From Calditrichota bacterium (lineage in GTDB: Bacteria; CLD3): a stretch of 64,000 nt of DNA. Position 1 is the stretch's first letter; the number at the start of each line of letters is the position of its first letter. This document shows positions 54,679-63,400 of this stretch, one piece after another. The notes below the pieces were generated by a model. That model saw nothing but the letters and a program-made list of their open reading frames with translations, searched no databases and was not told where the DNA came from. Location of the stretch: positions 20,862-84,861 of the forward strand of contig QQUF01000009.1 of assembly GCA_008501735.1 (NCBI GenBank), in the 5' to 3' direction. A program made the translations under genes and the position numbers.

Positions 54679-55194
54679 ATGAAAAGAATGAAAACAATTA
54701 CAATCGGGTTATTAATGCTCTTAGCTTCATTTGCATTTGCAGATAATATCCTTGTAGAAGTTCACGAAGCTAAAGAAGGTAAAAAGCTCTACTACAGAGT
54801 CGGAACTATGGGAACAAGTTCTGTTGATGTTGTTTGGGGAACAGCTACTGAATACACTAGCGGAAAAAGTCCTAAAGTAGCAATGAGTGGAGAATATGTA
54901 GTTATTATCCACCAAGGTTACAATAACGAAGATTTATATTGCACAGTAGGTGTTATTAACGCTGCAAACAAATCAATTGATTTAGGACAGCCAGCTCGAT
55001 TTATCAAAAAAGGTGCTAGACCTTCAATTGCACTTAAAGGAAAAGATGTTGTTGTAACTTACCAAAAAGTAGGTTCTGAGTCTTTACTTTATATGGTTGG
55101 ATCTCTTGAGCCTGAAAACAGAAAAATCGTTTTTGCTGCTGAGAAAAAATACGAAAGTGGAAACAGACCAGCTGTTGCAATGGAAGCAAAATAA
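54679..55194 (+). CDS. Small secreted protein of three internal repeats
   Basis: 171 residues. Signal peptide MKRMKTITIGLLMLLASFAFA, cleavage after AFA. The mature part is three repeats of about 49 residues, each with a V-V-hydrophobic strand, an LYxxVG motif (LYYRVG, LYCTVG, LLYMVG) and a GxxPxVAM motif (GKSPKVAM, GARPSIAL, GNRPAVAM). Repeats of this type occur in beta-propeller or lectin-like proteins of bacteria; three copies are too few for a closed propeller, so oligomers or a truncated form are likely. Function unknown. It follows the signalling island by about 80 bases and ends before a strong terminator. Confidence 0.75.
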   Translation: MKRMKTITIGLLMLLASFAFADNILVEVHEAKEGKKLYYRVGTMGTSSVDVVWGTATEYTSGKSPKVAMSGEYVVIIHQGYNNEDLYCTVGVINAANKSIDLGQPARFIKKGARPSIALKGKDVVVTYQKVGSESLLYMVGSLEPENRKIVFAAEKKYESGNRPAVAMEAK

Positions 55195-55215
55195 GAATAA
55201 AATGATTTTTATTTT

Positions 55216-55250
55216 AAAGCCTCAAAGGAAATTCCTTTGAGGCTTTTTTT
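55216..55250 (+). terminator. Strong terminator
   Basis: AAAGCCTCAAAGGAA (55216-55230) is the reverse complement of 55232-55246, and Ts continue to 55250. It lies after the three-repeat gene and just before the convergent arginine deiminase stop; the minus-strand side also has some Ts, so it may serve both. Confidence 0.8.
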
Positions 55251-56544
55251 ATGCTCTAATTATTGGGCAAGTAAGACATCTTGGTCCGCCTCTTCCTCTC
55301 GAAAGTTCGTAACCAAATATCGTAATTGCCATCTTTCTACTAAAATCATTTAAGAATAAATCGGCATTTCTTACAAACTCATCTGATGAAATTACTTCAT
55401 AGCCAACTTTGTTTAGTTCTTTCAAGGTATGTTTATTTCTCTCATACATTAATATTTTCCCAGGTGCAATAGCAAAAGCATTTGCTCCGTCAGACCATTG
55501 TTCACGAGCTTGGTGAATTGGGTTTGAGCCACCACAAATGATTGGATTAAGGTGTAAATTATCTTGCTCTAAAACACGAATTAAATTTGAACCAACGGGA
55601 TTCTTATGTTCAAATTTCTTTTCATCAGAAGTAAAACGGTAAATGTTTAAGTGTAAATCATCAGTTCCCTCTGCAAGAATAATTGGAGAAAAAGTTAAAC
55701 ATTCATCTATGTTTGTTCTTGTGAAAATTGTATCTAAATGCATAGTTGCACGTTTCTTGGGCATATCAACTGCATAAATCACTTCAAAACCTTGTGCAAA
55801 AATTTGAGGAGCTAAATGTTTTACGACATCAAATCTTGTTCTTTCACTAATTCCGATTAAAACAATTTTGTCAGAAATGACTAAAATATCACCGCCTTCA
55901 ACAGTCAATTTTTTCTCTGTTCCTTGAAGGTCAATAATTTCACATTCTGCAAAAGCTTTGTGGTTCTGAATAATTGTTCGGCTTAAAAGCATATCTCTTT
56001 TACGTGCATTTTCACTTGCATAACTAAGTACAAACGCATTTCCAACTGCAGCAACTAAGTCTCTTGCAAACATTGTGTTAGGAAGTGGCCAATTCAAGAC
56101 TTTCTCGTAATTATTAGGTAAGTAACCACTCATAAGAACGAAAGAAAGCTCGTGTGGGTCAAGATTGTTTTGCATTAATTTTTTATGCTTATCAGAAACT
56201 TTCCAACCGTAAGATTTTTCTTGGTTTACGATTTTATCAATGAGTTCGATTTTGACTTTTTCATAGTGTAAAACTCCTTCGAGGAGTTGAGTAAAATCAT
56301 AAACATTTTCATAGCCACAAGTTGCAACCAAAACATCTTTCAAATGTGCGTGGTCTTGTTGCATTCTCGAAAGCAAAACTATGTCATCAAAAAGCAAGTA
56401 ATCTGGGTTTGCAATAATTTGCCCGTCTTTTTCGATGTACTCAGCAACATTATTTGGTTCTACAAAATTATGTTCACGTCCAGGACTGTGAATCATAATT
56501 TTTTGTAAACGGCTGATTTCTGAGAAAATATTTACTTTATGCAT
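55249..56544 (-). CDS. arcA: Arginine deiminase
   Basis: 431 residues, slightly longer than the usual 405-420. Guanidino-modifying enzyme fold with the substrate aspartates in MFARDLVAAVGN and GGDILVISD, the catalytic histidine in MHLDTIFTRTN (about residue 275), and the catalytic cysteine near the C-terminus in GRGGPRCLTCPI. It converts arginine to citrulline and ammonia. No arcB, arcC or arginine antiporter is adjacent, so a full ADI energy pathway is not shown here. It lies five bases after the murE stop on the same strand, so both may be co-transcribed. Confidence 0.92.
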   Translation of the reverse strand: MHKVNIFSEISRLQKIMIHSPGREHNFVEPNNVAEYIEKDGQIIANPDYLLFDDIVLLSRMQQDHAHLKDVLVATCGYENVYDFTQLLEGVLHYEKVKIELIDKIVNQEKSYGWKVSDKHKKLMQNNLDPHELSFVLMSGYLPNNYEKVLNWPLPNTMFARDLVAAVGNAFVLSYASENARKRDMLLSRTIIQNHKAFAECEIIDLQGTEKKLTVEGGDILVISDKIVLIGISERTRFDVVKHLAPQIFAQGFEVIYAVDMPKKRATMHLDTIFTRTNIDECLTFSPIILAEGTDDLHLNIYRFTSDEKKFEHKNPVGSNLIRVLEQDNLHLNPIICGGSNPIHQAREQWSDGANAFAIAPGKILMYERNKHTLKELNKVGYEVISSDEFVRNADLFLNDFSRKMAITIFGYELSRGRGGPRCLTCPIIRA

Positions 56545-56549
56545 TATTT

Positions 56550-58004
56550 TTAATTCCTTTCAAATGCTTTTCTAATTTCTTCCCTGTCATCGAAATGAGA
56601 TTTTTCTCTTCCGATGATTTGGTAAGTTTCGTGTCCTTTGCCTGCAACAATTAAAACATCTCCCAAATTTAATATTTTAACTCCAAATCCAATTGCTTCT
56701 TTTCGGTTTGGAATCACTTGGTAAGAATTTGCTTCAAGTCCTTTGACGATATTTTCGATAATTCCTAATGGATTTTCCGTCCTCGGATTGTCAGAAGTAA
56801 TGATTACTTTGTCTGCTAATTCTGTTGCAATTTTTCCCATCAAAGGTCTTTTCTCTTTGTCTCTATCTCCTCCGCAACCAAACACGAGAATAATTTTTCC
56901 ATTTGTAACTTCTCGAACAGAAAGAATTATCTTTTCTAGAGCATCAGGAGTGTGGGCATAATCTACAATTGCAGTTAGTTTATTTTTGCGAATAATTTCG
57001 AAACGCCCTTCGACTGTTTGGACTTTTTCAAGTGATTCAATAATTATTCTTTTGTTGAGTTGTAAGGTGAAGATTGTAAGTAAAGAAGCTAAAGTATTAC
57101 TTAGATTGAATTTTCCCAATAAATTTGTTCTAACATTATAGTTCGAATCGTCAAAAACCAATTTGAAACTTGTTCCTCCCAAATCAAATTTTGGACTTGA
57201 GGCTGTCAAATCTGCCTTAGGACTTTGCCCATAAGTAAAAGTTTTTGCTTTAGTAACTTTTCTAAAAAAATTAGAATTTATGTCATCTTCATTCAAAATT
57301 GCAAAAGAATCTTCTGATAAATTTTCAAATAAAATGGCTTTAGCTTCACGATAATTTTCCATTGTTTTATGAAAATCAAGGTGGTCTTGAGTGAGATTTG
57401 TAAAAACTCCAATCTTGAAATTTAGCCCAAAAACTCTGTCCATTGAAAGTGAGTGTGAAGAAACTTCCATAATTACAACTTTTACGTCCTCACAAACCAT
57501 TTTAGCAAAAAGTTGGTGAAGTTCCAAAGATTCAGGAGTTGTGTGAGATGCTTCTAACTTTTCTTCTCCGATGTAGTAACCTGTTGTTCCGACCAAGCCT
57601 GTTTTCACCTCCATCGAATCCAAAAGTGATTTAAGAATGAAAGAGGTTGTTGTCTTTCCATTCGTTCCAGTAATTCCAATTAATGTGAGTTTCTCGGCAG
57701 GATTTCCATAAAAAGCAGAAGATAGTAGGGCTAAAACCTTGCGAGATTGTTTGACTTTGAGAACTGTAATTCCTTTGGGAACTTCTACTTCATCTTCAAG
57801 AATTATTACCGAAGCACCTTTTTGAATTGCTTGGCAAATGAAAATGTGACCGTCTGTTTGGAAACCTTTTATCGCAACAAAAAGCGAATCATTTACAACG
57901 GTTCGTGAGTCGTAATGAATGCTTGAAATTGCAGGTTCAAGTTCACCCTGCAAAAGTTCAAATTCAATATTTTTGAGAAGTTCTTTAAGAAGCAAATTAG
58001 ACAA
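56550..58004 (-). CDS. murE: UDP-MurNAc-L-Ala-D-Glu:meso-diaminopimelate ligase
   Basis: 484 residues, TTG start at 58004 overlapping the preceding cyclase gene by eight bases. Substrate domain (SSIHYDSRTVVNDSLFVAIKG), ATP P-loop TGTNGKTTTSF (about residue 113), TTPESLELHQLF, carbamoylated-lysine region FTNLTQDHLDFHKTMENYREAKAILF, and the C-terminal DNPRTENP motif that marks meso-diaminopimelate as added residue. It adds the third amino acid of the peptidoglycan stem peptide. In most relatives it lies next to ftsI in the dcw cluster; here it is about 16 kb away. Confidence 0.95.
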   Translation of the reverse strand: MSNLLLKELLKNIEFELLQGELEPAISSIHYDSRTVVNDSLFVAIKGFQTDGHIFICQAIQKGASVIILEDEVEVPKGITVLKVKQSRKVLALLSSAFYGNPAEKLTLIGITGTNGKTTTSFILKSLLDSMEVKTGLVGTTGYYIGEEKLEASHTTPESLELHQLFAKMVCEDVKVVIMEVSSHSLSMDRVFGLNFKIGVFTNLTQDHLDFHKTMENYREAKAILFENLSEDSFAILNEDDINSNFFRKVTKAKTFTYGQSPKADLTASSPKFDLGGTSFKLVFDDSNYNVRTNLLGKFNLSNTLASLLTIFTLQLNKRIIIESLEKVQTVEGRFEIIRKNKLTAIVDYAHTPDALEKIILSVREVTNGKIILVFGCGGDRDKEKRPLMGKIATELADKVIITSDNPRTENPLGIIENIVKGLEANSYQVIPNRKEAIGFGVKILNLGDVLIVAGKGHETYQIIGREKSHFDDREEIRKAFERN

Positions 58005-58479
58005 AGCCTTTTTTAATAAAGTTTTTCAAATCTTCAGAAAGCACAAAATCACCATCAGTTAACAAAGCTGCTTTGTTAACTGTATTACCAAAAACATCAA
58101 ACCTTTTGTCTGTTTCAGTTCCGATTTCGCCACAAGCAACTTCACCAAAATTAGCTTTGATACTTAAAGTTAAATCTTTACCAAAATTTAAGAGAAATTT
58201 ATCAATTTGTGATTGCAGTTCTTTGAGCGAATCAACACCTTCTTTGACAAAATTTTCGTCAAAAACAATGAGCATAGAGTCACCCATAAATTTTACAATT
58301 TTACCACTTTGATATTTTGAAATGACATTGCCTGAATGAAGATAAAATTCACTTAGGAATTTAAAAATTTCACTTGGGTTTTTCCTAGAACAGAATTTTA
58401 CAAAGCCGTTAATGTCCGCAAATGCAACTAGCATTTTACAGGTTTTAGAAGAGTTCTTGTGCATTGTTCCTCTCTTCAT
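57997..58479 (-). CDS. Single-domain class III nucleotidyl cyclase homologue, possibly inactive
   Basis: 160 residues. Only a cyclase homology domain is present: first metal aspartate in VAFADINGFVKF, substrate lysine and second metal aspartate in IVKFMGDSMLIVF, base-recognising Asp in RFDVFGNTVN, and catalytic Asn in TVNKAALL. The transition-state arginine four residues after that Asn is Leu, so catalysis is doubtful or relies on a partner. No sensor domain is attached; the N-terminus could start at the second Met (residue 6). Its stop overlaps the murE start by eight bases, so both are translated together. Class III cyclases normally dimerise; this could be a regulatory half. Confidence 0.75.
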   Translation of the reverse strand: MKRGTMHKNSSKTCKMLVAFADINGFVKFCSRKNPSEIFKFLSEFYLHSGNVISKYQSGKIVKFMGDSMLIVFDENFVKEGVDSLKELQSQIDKFLLNFGKDLTLSIKANFGEVACGEIGTETDKRFDVFGNTVNKAALLTDGDFVLSEDLKNFIKKGFV

Positions 58480-58513
58480 TTTTTATGAAGATTCTTTCTT
58501 TTTCTTTGTAAAC

Positions 58514-58544
58514 AAAAAAAGCCACAGGAAAAATTCCTGCGGCT
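58514..58544 (-). terminator. Terminator of the adenosylhomocysteinase gene
   Basis: AGCCxCAGG against CCTGxGGCT (58520-58544, one mismatch), followed on the minus strand by seven Ts (58514-58520). It lies 73 bases downstream of the ahcY stop codon. Confidence 0.65.
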
Positions 58545-58616
58545 TCAAATTTAACGATTTTACTTCAAATTAAGAAGCAAATCTCAAAGAAATAATCTCT
58601 TGAAAATCTTAAAAGA

Positions 58617-59927
58617 TTAATATCTGTAATATTCAGGTTTGTAAGGACCTTCGACCTTTACACCGATGTATTCAGCTTGGTCTGGTCTTAAAGTTTCTAA
58701 CTCAACACCGATTTTTGCCAAGTGAAGTCGAGCCACTTTTTCGTCTAAATGTTTTGGTAACATATAAACATCGTTGCCATAATTGTCTGAATTGTGCCAT
58801 AACTCAAGTTGAGCTAAAGTTTGGTTTGTAAAAGAGTTACTCATTACAAATGAAGGATGACCAGTTGCACAACCTAAATTCACTAAACGACCTTCTGCTA
58901 ACAAAATTACGTCTTTTCCATTGATGTTGTACATATCAACTTGTGGTTTTACAGTGTCTTTTGTGTGTCCGAAGTTATCGTTTAACCAAGCAACGTCAAT
59001 TTCATTGTCAAAGTGACCAATGTTACAAACGATTGCTTTGTCTTTCATTTTTTCAAAATGACGACCTAAAATGATGTCTTTGTTTCCAGTTGTTGTAACA
59101 ACGATGTCAGCTTCTGAAACTGCGTTGTCCATTGTTTTAACTGCAAATCCGTCCATTGCTGCTTGCAAAGCACAAATTGGGTCAATTTCTGTAACAATTA
59201 CTCTTGCTCCAGCACCTCTTAAAGAAGCAGCAGAACCTTTCCCAACATCTCCGTAACCAGCAACAACTGCAACTTTTCCAGCCATCATTACATCAGTTGC
59301 TCTTCTAATTGCATCAACCAAAGATTCTTTACAACCGTATTTGTTGTCAAATTTTGATTTTGTAACTGAGTCGTTTACGTTAATTGCAGGCATTGGTAAA
59401 GTTCCGTTTTTCACTCTGTCGTAAAGTCTGTGAACACCTGTTGTAGTTTCTTCAGAAAGACCTTTAATGTCTTTTACTAATTCTGGGTATCTGTCAAGAA
59501 CCATATTTGTTAAATCGCCACCATCGTCCAAAATCATATTTAATGGTTGACCATCTTTGAAGTGTAAAGTTTGTTCGATACACCAATCAAATTCTTCTTC
59601 GTTCATTCCTTTCCAAGCGAAAACAGGAATTCCAGCAGCAGCAATCGCAGCAGCAGCGTGGTCTTGAGTTGAGAAAATATTACAAGATGACCACGTAACT
59701 TCTGCTCCAAGGTGAACTAAAGTTTCAATTAAAACAGCAGTTTGGATTGTCATATGAAGACAACCTGCAATTCTTGCACCTGCAAGTGGTTTGCTATCTC
59801 CGTATTCTGTACGTAAAGACATTAAACCTGGCATTTCAGCTTCCGCTAAAGTGATTTCTTTTCTTCCCCAATCTGCGAGGGAAATATCTTTTACTTTGTA
59901 AGGTAATTTGTCGATTTGAACTGACAT
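58617..59927 (-). CDS. ahcY: S-adenosylhomocysteine hydrolase
   Basis: 436 residues. Substrate domain with [19 protein letters not shown] and [18 protein letters not shown], then DDGGDLTNM, and the NAD-binding Rossmann part with [21 protein letters not shown]-terminal [13 protein letters not shown] and the terminal [13 protein letters not shown]. The length corresponds to the form with the usual central insert. It cleaves S-adenosylhomocysteine to adenosine and homocysteine and keeps methylation going. It is a single-gene unit with its own terminator. No SAH riboswitch-like structure was recognised upstream. Confidence 0.97.
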   Translation of the reverse strand: MSVQIDKLPYKVKDISLADWGRKEITLAEAEMPGLMSLRTEYGDSKPLAGARIAGCLHMTIQTAVLIETLVHLGAEVTWSSCNIFSTQDHAAAAIAAAGIPVFAWKGMNEEEFDWCIEQTLHFKDGQPLNMILDDGGDLTNMVLDRYPELVKDIKGLSEETTTGVHRLYDRVKNGTLPMPAINVNDSVTKSKFDNKYGCKESLVDAIRRATDVMMAGKVAVVAGYGDVGKGSAASLRGAGARVIVTEIDPICALQAAMDGFAVKTMDNAVSEADIVVTTTGNKDIILGRHFEKMKDKAIVCNIGHFDNEIDVAWLNDNFGHTKDTVKPQVDMYNINGKDVILLAEGRLVNLGCATGHPSFVMSNSFTNQTLAQLELWHNSDNYGNDVYMLPKHLDEKVARLHLAKIGVELETLRPDQAEYIGVKVEGPYKPEYYRY

Positions 59928-60118
59928 TTATTCGTCCTTTGTTAATATTTGAGTTAAGTATTTTTCAAAATTTTCAATTTTAATACAAGTCTTGTTTTAA
60001 AACCTTTCGCCAAAAATCCCAAAAAATTTATTTATCAAATCTTATTTCTTAGAAAAATTTAATTTTTTCTGAAAGTTAAAGCTCTAAACTTTTTTTAAAA
60101 TCCTCTAAACAAAGATTT

Positions 60119-60241
60119 GTGATTAATAAGCAAGATATAATTGACATCAAAAAAGATTGTGTCAGAGTAGACTACGAACTCCAAGAAATCGGAGAACCAA
60201 ACCTCGAAAAAGTTTTAGAAGATTTTTGGAAGAAACACTAA
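60119..60241 (+). CDS. Possible small acidic protein, 40 residues
   Basis: A GTG at 60119 opens 40 codons; the frame is open upstream to 60080 without another start. The product reads INKQDIIDIKKDC, VRVDYELQEIGEP and NLEKVLEDFWKKH: balanced charge, helical, with a plausible amphipathic C-terminus. No clear ribosome site. The following hairpin begins six bases after the stop. No family recognised; it could be a fragment of a longer gene. Confidence 0.35.
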   Translation: MINKQDIIDIKKDCVRVDYELQEIGEPNLEKVLEDFWKKH

Positions 60242-60246
60242 ACTGC

Positions 60247-60291
60247 GAAAAGAGTGAGATTCCGACTCAAAGTCGGGCTCTCACTCTTTTC
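60247..60291. repeat. Hairpin 1 of the intergenic triplet
   Basis: GAAAAGAGTGAGA (60247-60259) pairs with TCTCACTCTTTTC (60279-60291), plus an inner stem CCGACT/AGTCGG and a three-base loop. It is more GC-rich than flanking DNA and could be a dispersed repeat or terminator. Confidence 0.6.
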
Positions 60292-60297
60292 CGAAAA

Positions 60298-60328
60298 CTG
60301 AGAGCCTCACTACGAGTGAGAAGCTCAG
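60298..60328. repeat. Hairpin 2 of the intergenic triplet
   Basis: CTGAG (60298-60302) pairs with CTCAG (60324-60328), and an inner CTCAC pairs with GTGAG. Its GAGTGAGA word is shared with hairpin 1, so it may be a partial copy. Confidence 0.45.
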
Positions 60329-60340
60329 AAAACCAATTTT

Positions 60341-60373
60341 AGCCCTAACAGGTTTTCAAAACCTGTTAGGGCT
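60341..60373. terminator. Hairpin 3, 16-bp near-perfect palindrome
   Basis: Bases 60341-60356 (AGCCCTAACAGG and following Ts) are the reverse complement of 60358-60373 with a single central base; Ts follow. It resembles the hairpins at 20006 and 34652. Confidence 0.6.
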
Positions 60374-60455
60374 TTTAGCTTGAAACCACACTTTTTTCGG
60401 CTTAACTTTAGAAGATTAATTTTTACAAATTTCAAAGATTTTGAGGATAAATAAA

Positions 60456-63400
60456 ATGAAGAAATGCCTATTTAGTTTTGTTTTGGTGCTTTGGGCAAGT
60501 TGTGCTTTTGCTGCATTAATCACTTATTCCACATATATAGGATCTAGTGGTTCTGACAAAAGTACTGATATAGATGTTAATGATAATGGTGAAGCATTCA
60601 TTATCGGATTGACTGCTTCAAGCGGATTTCCAACAACAGCAGGTTCTTATCAAACTTCTAATAATGGTGGAAGTTGGGATATTTTTGTTACTAAAATAAC
60701 AAATGATGGATCTTCCTTAGGGTACTCTACCTTTCTTGGTGATTCTGGAGATGATAGAGGATTTGGAATAATACTTGACGGAACTGGAGATGCACTTTTG
60801 ACAGGAATTACAAATTCATTGAATTTTCCGATGCAGAATGCTTTCGATAATTCTTATAATGGCAATTATGATATTTTTGTTTCCAAAATTTCCTCAGATG
60901 GTTCAATGTTAATTTATTCTACTTTTCTTGGTGGTTCCGAAATCGATTACAGTTACGGAATTACATATGAAGGAAGTGGGAATTTTTTACTAACTGGAAA
61001 CACTGCTTCAATTGACTTCCCAACTCAGAATGCATTCGATAATTCTTATAATGGTGGAAATTATGATGTTTTTATTTCTAGGTTTACAAGTGATGGTTCA
61101 ACTCTAAATTATTCTACTTTTCTTGGTGGTTCGGGAGATGACTATGGTAGTGCAATTCAAACTGACTTTAATGGAGATATATTAATTACTGGGTTCACGA
61201 ATTCAACCAACTTTCCAACTCAAAACGCACTTGACAATTCTCAAAATGGTGGGACTTATGATGTTTTTGTTACCAAATTATTAGCAGATGGTTCTAGTTT
61301 AGATTATTCGACATACTTAGGTGATTCTGGAAATGAGAAAAGTAACGAAATTATTGTTGATGGGAATGGGAATGCCTTACTAATAGGAATTACCAATTCA
61401 GGAAACTTCCCAACACAAAATGCATTCGATTATTATCTAAATGGAAACTATGATATTTTCATTTCTAAAATTTCAAGCGATGGCTCAGCTCTGATTTATT
61501 CCACGTTCCTAGGCGGTTCTTCAAGTGATTACGGTTATGGGTTAGGGCTCGACGAAAGCGATAATATTTTATTAACAGGAATGACGTTGTCAAGTAACTT
61601 CCCAGTTCAGAATGCATATGATGACTCATATAATGGAAATGGTGATTTATTTATTACTCAATTAAATTCTTCAGGCTCTGCATTAGAATTTTCTACTTTT
61701 CTTGGTGGAAGCACAAATGAAACTCAAAGTGATTTTGGAGATCCTGCTGGTAATCCAGTTGTCTATAAAAATGGTAATCTGTACATTACTGGTACAAATG
61801 CCTCATACGGTTTCCCAACTACAAATGGTGCTTATAACGTAAGTTCTAATGGTGGAAGCGACGCAATAGTTGCAAGTTTCCAAATCAAAACAGGGGACTT
61901 GACACCAAATTCTTTAGTTTCTTCAACCTCAACTAATTCAGCACTTACTTACATTCCACAGATAAAAATATCAAATTTAGATTCAAGTATAATTTCAAAT
62001 ACAACGACTACAACAATGAAAATTTCTTTTAACGGAAATCAATTCTATTCTGACACTCAAATAGTTCCTGAAATTGCTCCTCTTTCCGACTCAACCGTAA
62101 CTTTTACTTCAATACTACCTTACAAAAGTGGGAATTATGAGGTTGTTGTGTTCACCGAATTTGGAGGTGACTCCAATACAAGTAACGACACCCTTTATAC
62201 AAATTTTGAAGTTATCGGAGACTTAGCAATTAATGAGTTTTTGCCAATTGGGAATTCAGCTTTCGACCCTACTTTTACAGAATTTTTTGAAATTGCTAAC
62301 ACAACAAACCAAGCTGTTGATATTTCGAATTGGACAATACGAAATTCACTTGGAAATGTAATTGCAGTCGCAAATGGAACAACGATTCCTGCAAATTCAT
62401 TTTTTGTCTTCACAAAATTTGACAACGGAATTTTGAATGGTGGAACTCCTTTTGATTACTTTTTCAATCCAACTGTTTTCACTTTGACTGACAATTCTGG
62501 CTACATTTTAGTCAAAGATTCAAATTCTCAAGTTGTGGATTCTGTAAATTATTTCGGTTGGAACAACATCACTCAAGGTGAAACATTCGAGAGAAAAAAT
62601 TACAAACTTGATTCAAGCGATGAAAACTCTTGGTGTCTTGGAACAACAGTATATGGAACAGAAAACAACAAAGGAACACCTGGAAGCATTTCTTCCTGTT
62701 TAGTTCAACTTATTAATGGTTATGTTTCTGATTATTCAGTTAATTTTGAGAATGTTATAGTTGATTCAACTTCTACTTTATCTATAACACTTTACTCAAA
62801 TGGAGATGGAATCCTGAATGTTAGCAGTCTTCAAATTTCGGGAAGTGGATTTTCAACTGACTTAACAAATGTTTCTGTTCTGACAGGAGATTCAACGACT
62901 TTTAATGTGAGTTTTACGCCGATTGATGATAGCAATGTTTCTGGAAGCCTTGAAATTTTTACAAACGATTGGAACACACCTTCTTACTCAATTTCCCTAA
63001 GTGGAAAAGGAGTTGATATTTTTCCGCCTTCTGAGATTTCAAACTTTGCTTTAGTCGAACACAACGGAACAAGTGTGAAACTTCGTTGGATAGCAACAGG
63101 CGACGACACAACAAGCGGAACTGCAACAAGTTATGAAATTCGACAAAGCACAAACGAAATCTCAGAACTAAATTTTGCTTCGGCAACTCTTGTTTCAAAC
63201 ATTCCAACTCCTTCTGCAAGCGGAACTTTAGACAGTGTAACAGTTACAGGTTTGACAAGCGGAACTCAGTACTACTTTGGAATCAAAGCAATTGACAACG
63301 ACGGAAACGAAAGCCCAATTTCAACTGCAAACAGTTTTGACAGACCTGAAATCACTTCGATTACTGACGTTCAAAACGACAACGGCGGAAACGTCAGAAT

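Larger units (their letters stand above)
59928..60455. other. 528-base gap with small ORF and three hairpins
   Basis: Between the ahcY start and the large secreted protein. It contains a possible 40-residue ORF (60119-60241) and three successive hairpins (60247-60291, 60298-60328, 60341-60373), each listed separately. The remainder is A/T-rich. Confidence 0.55.
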
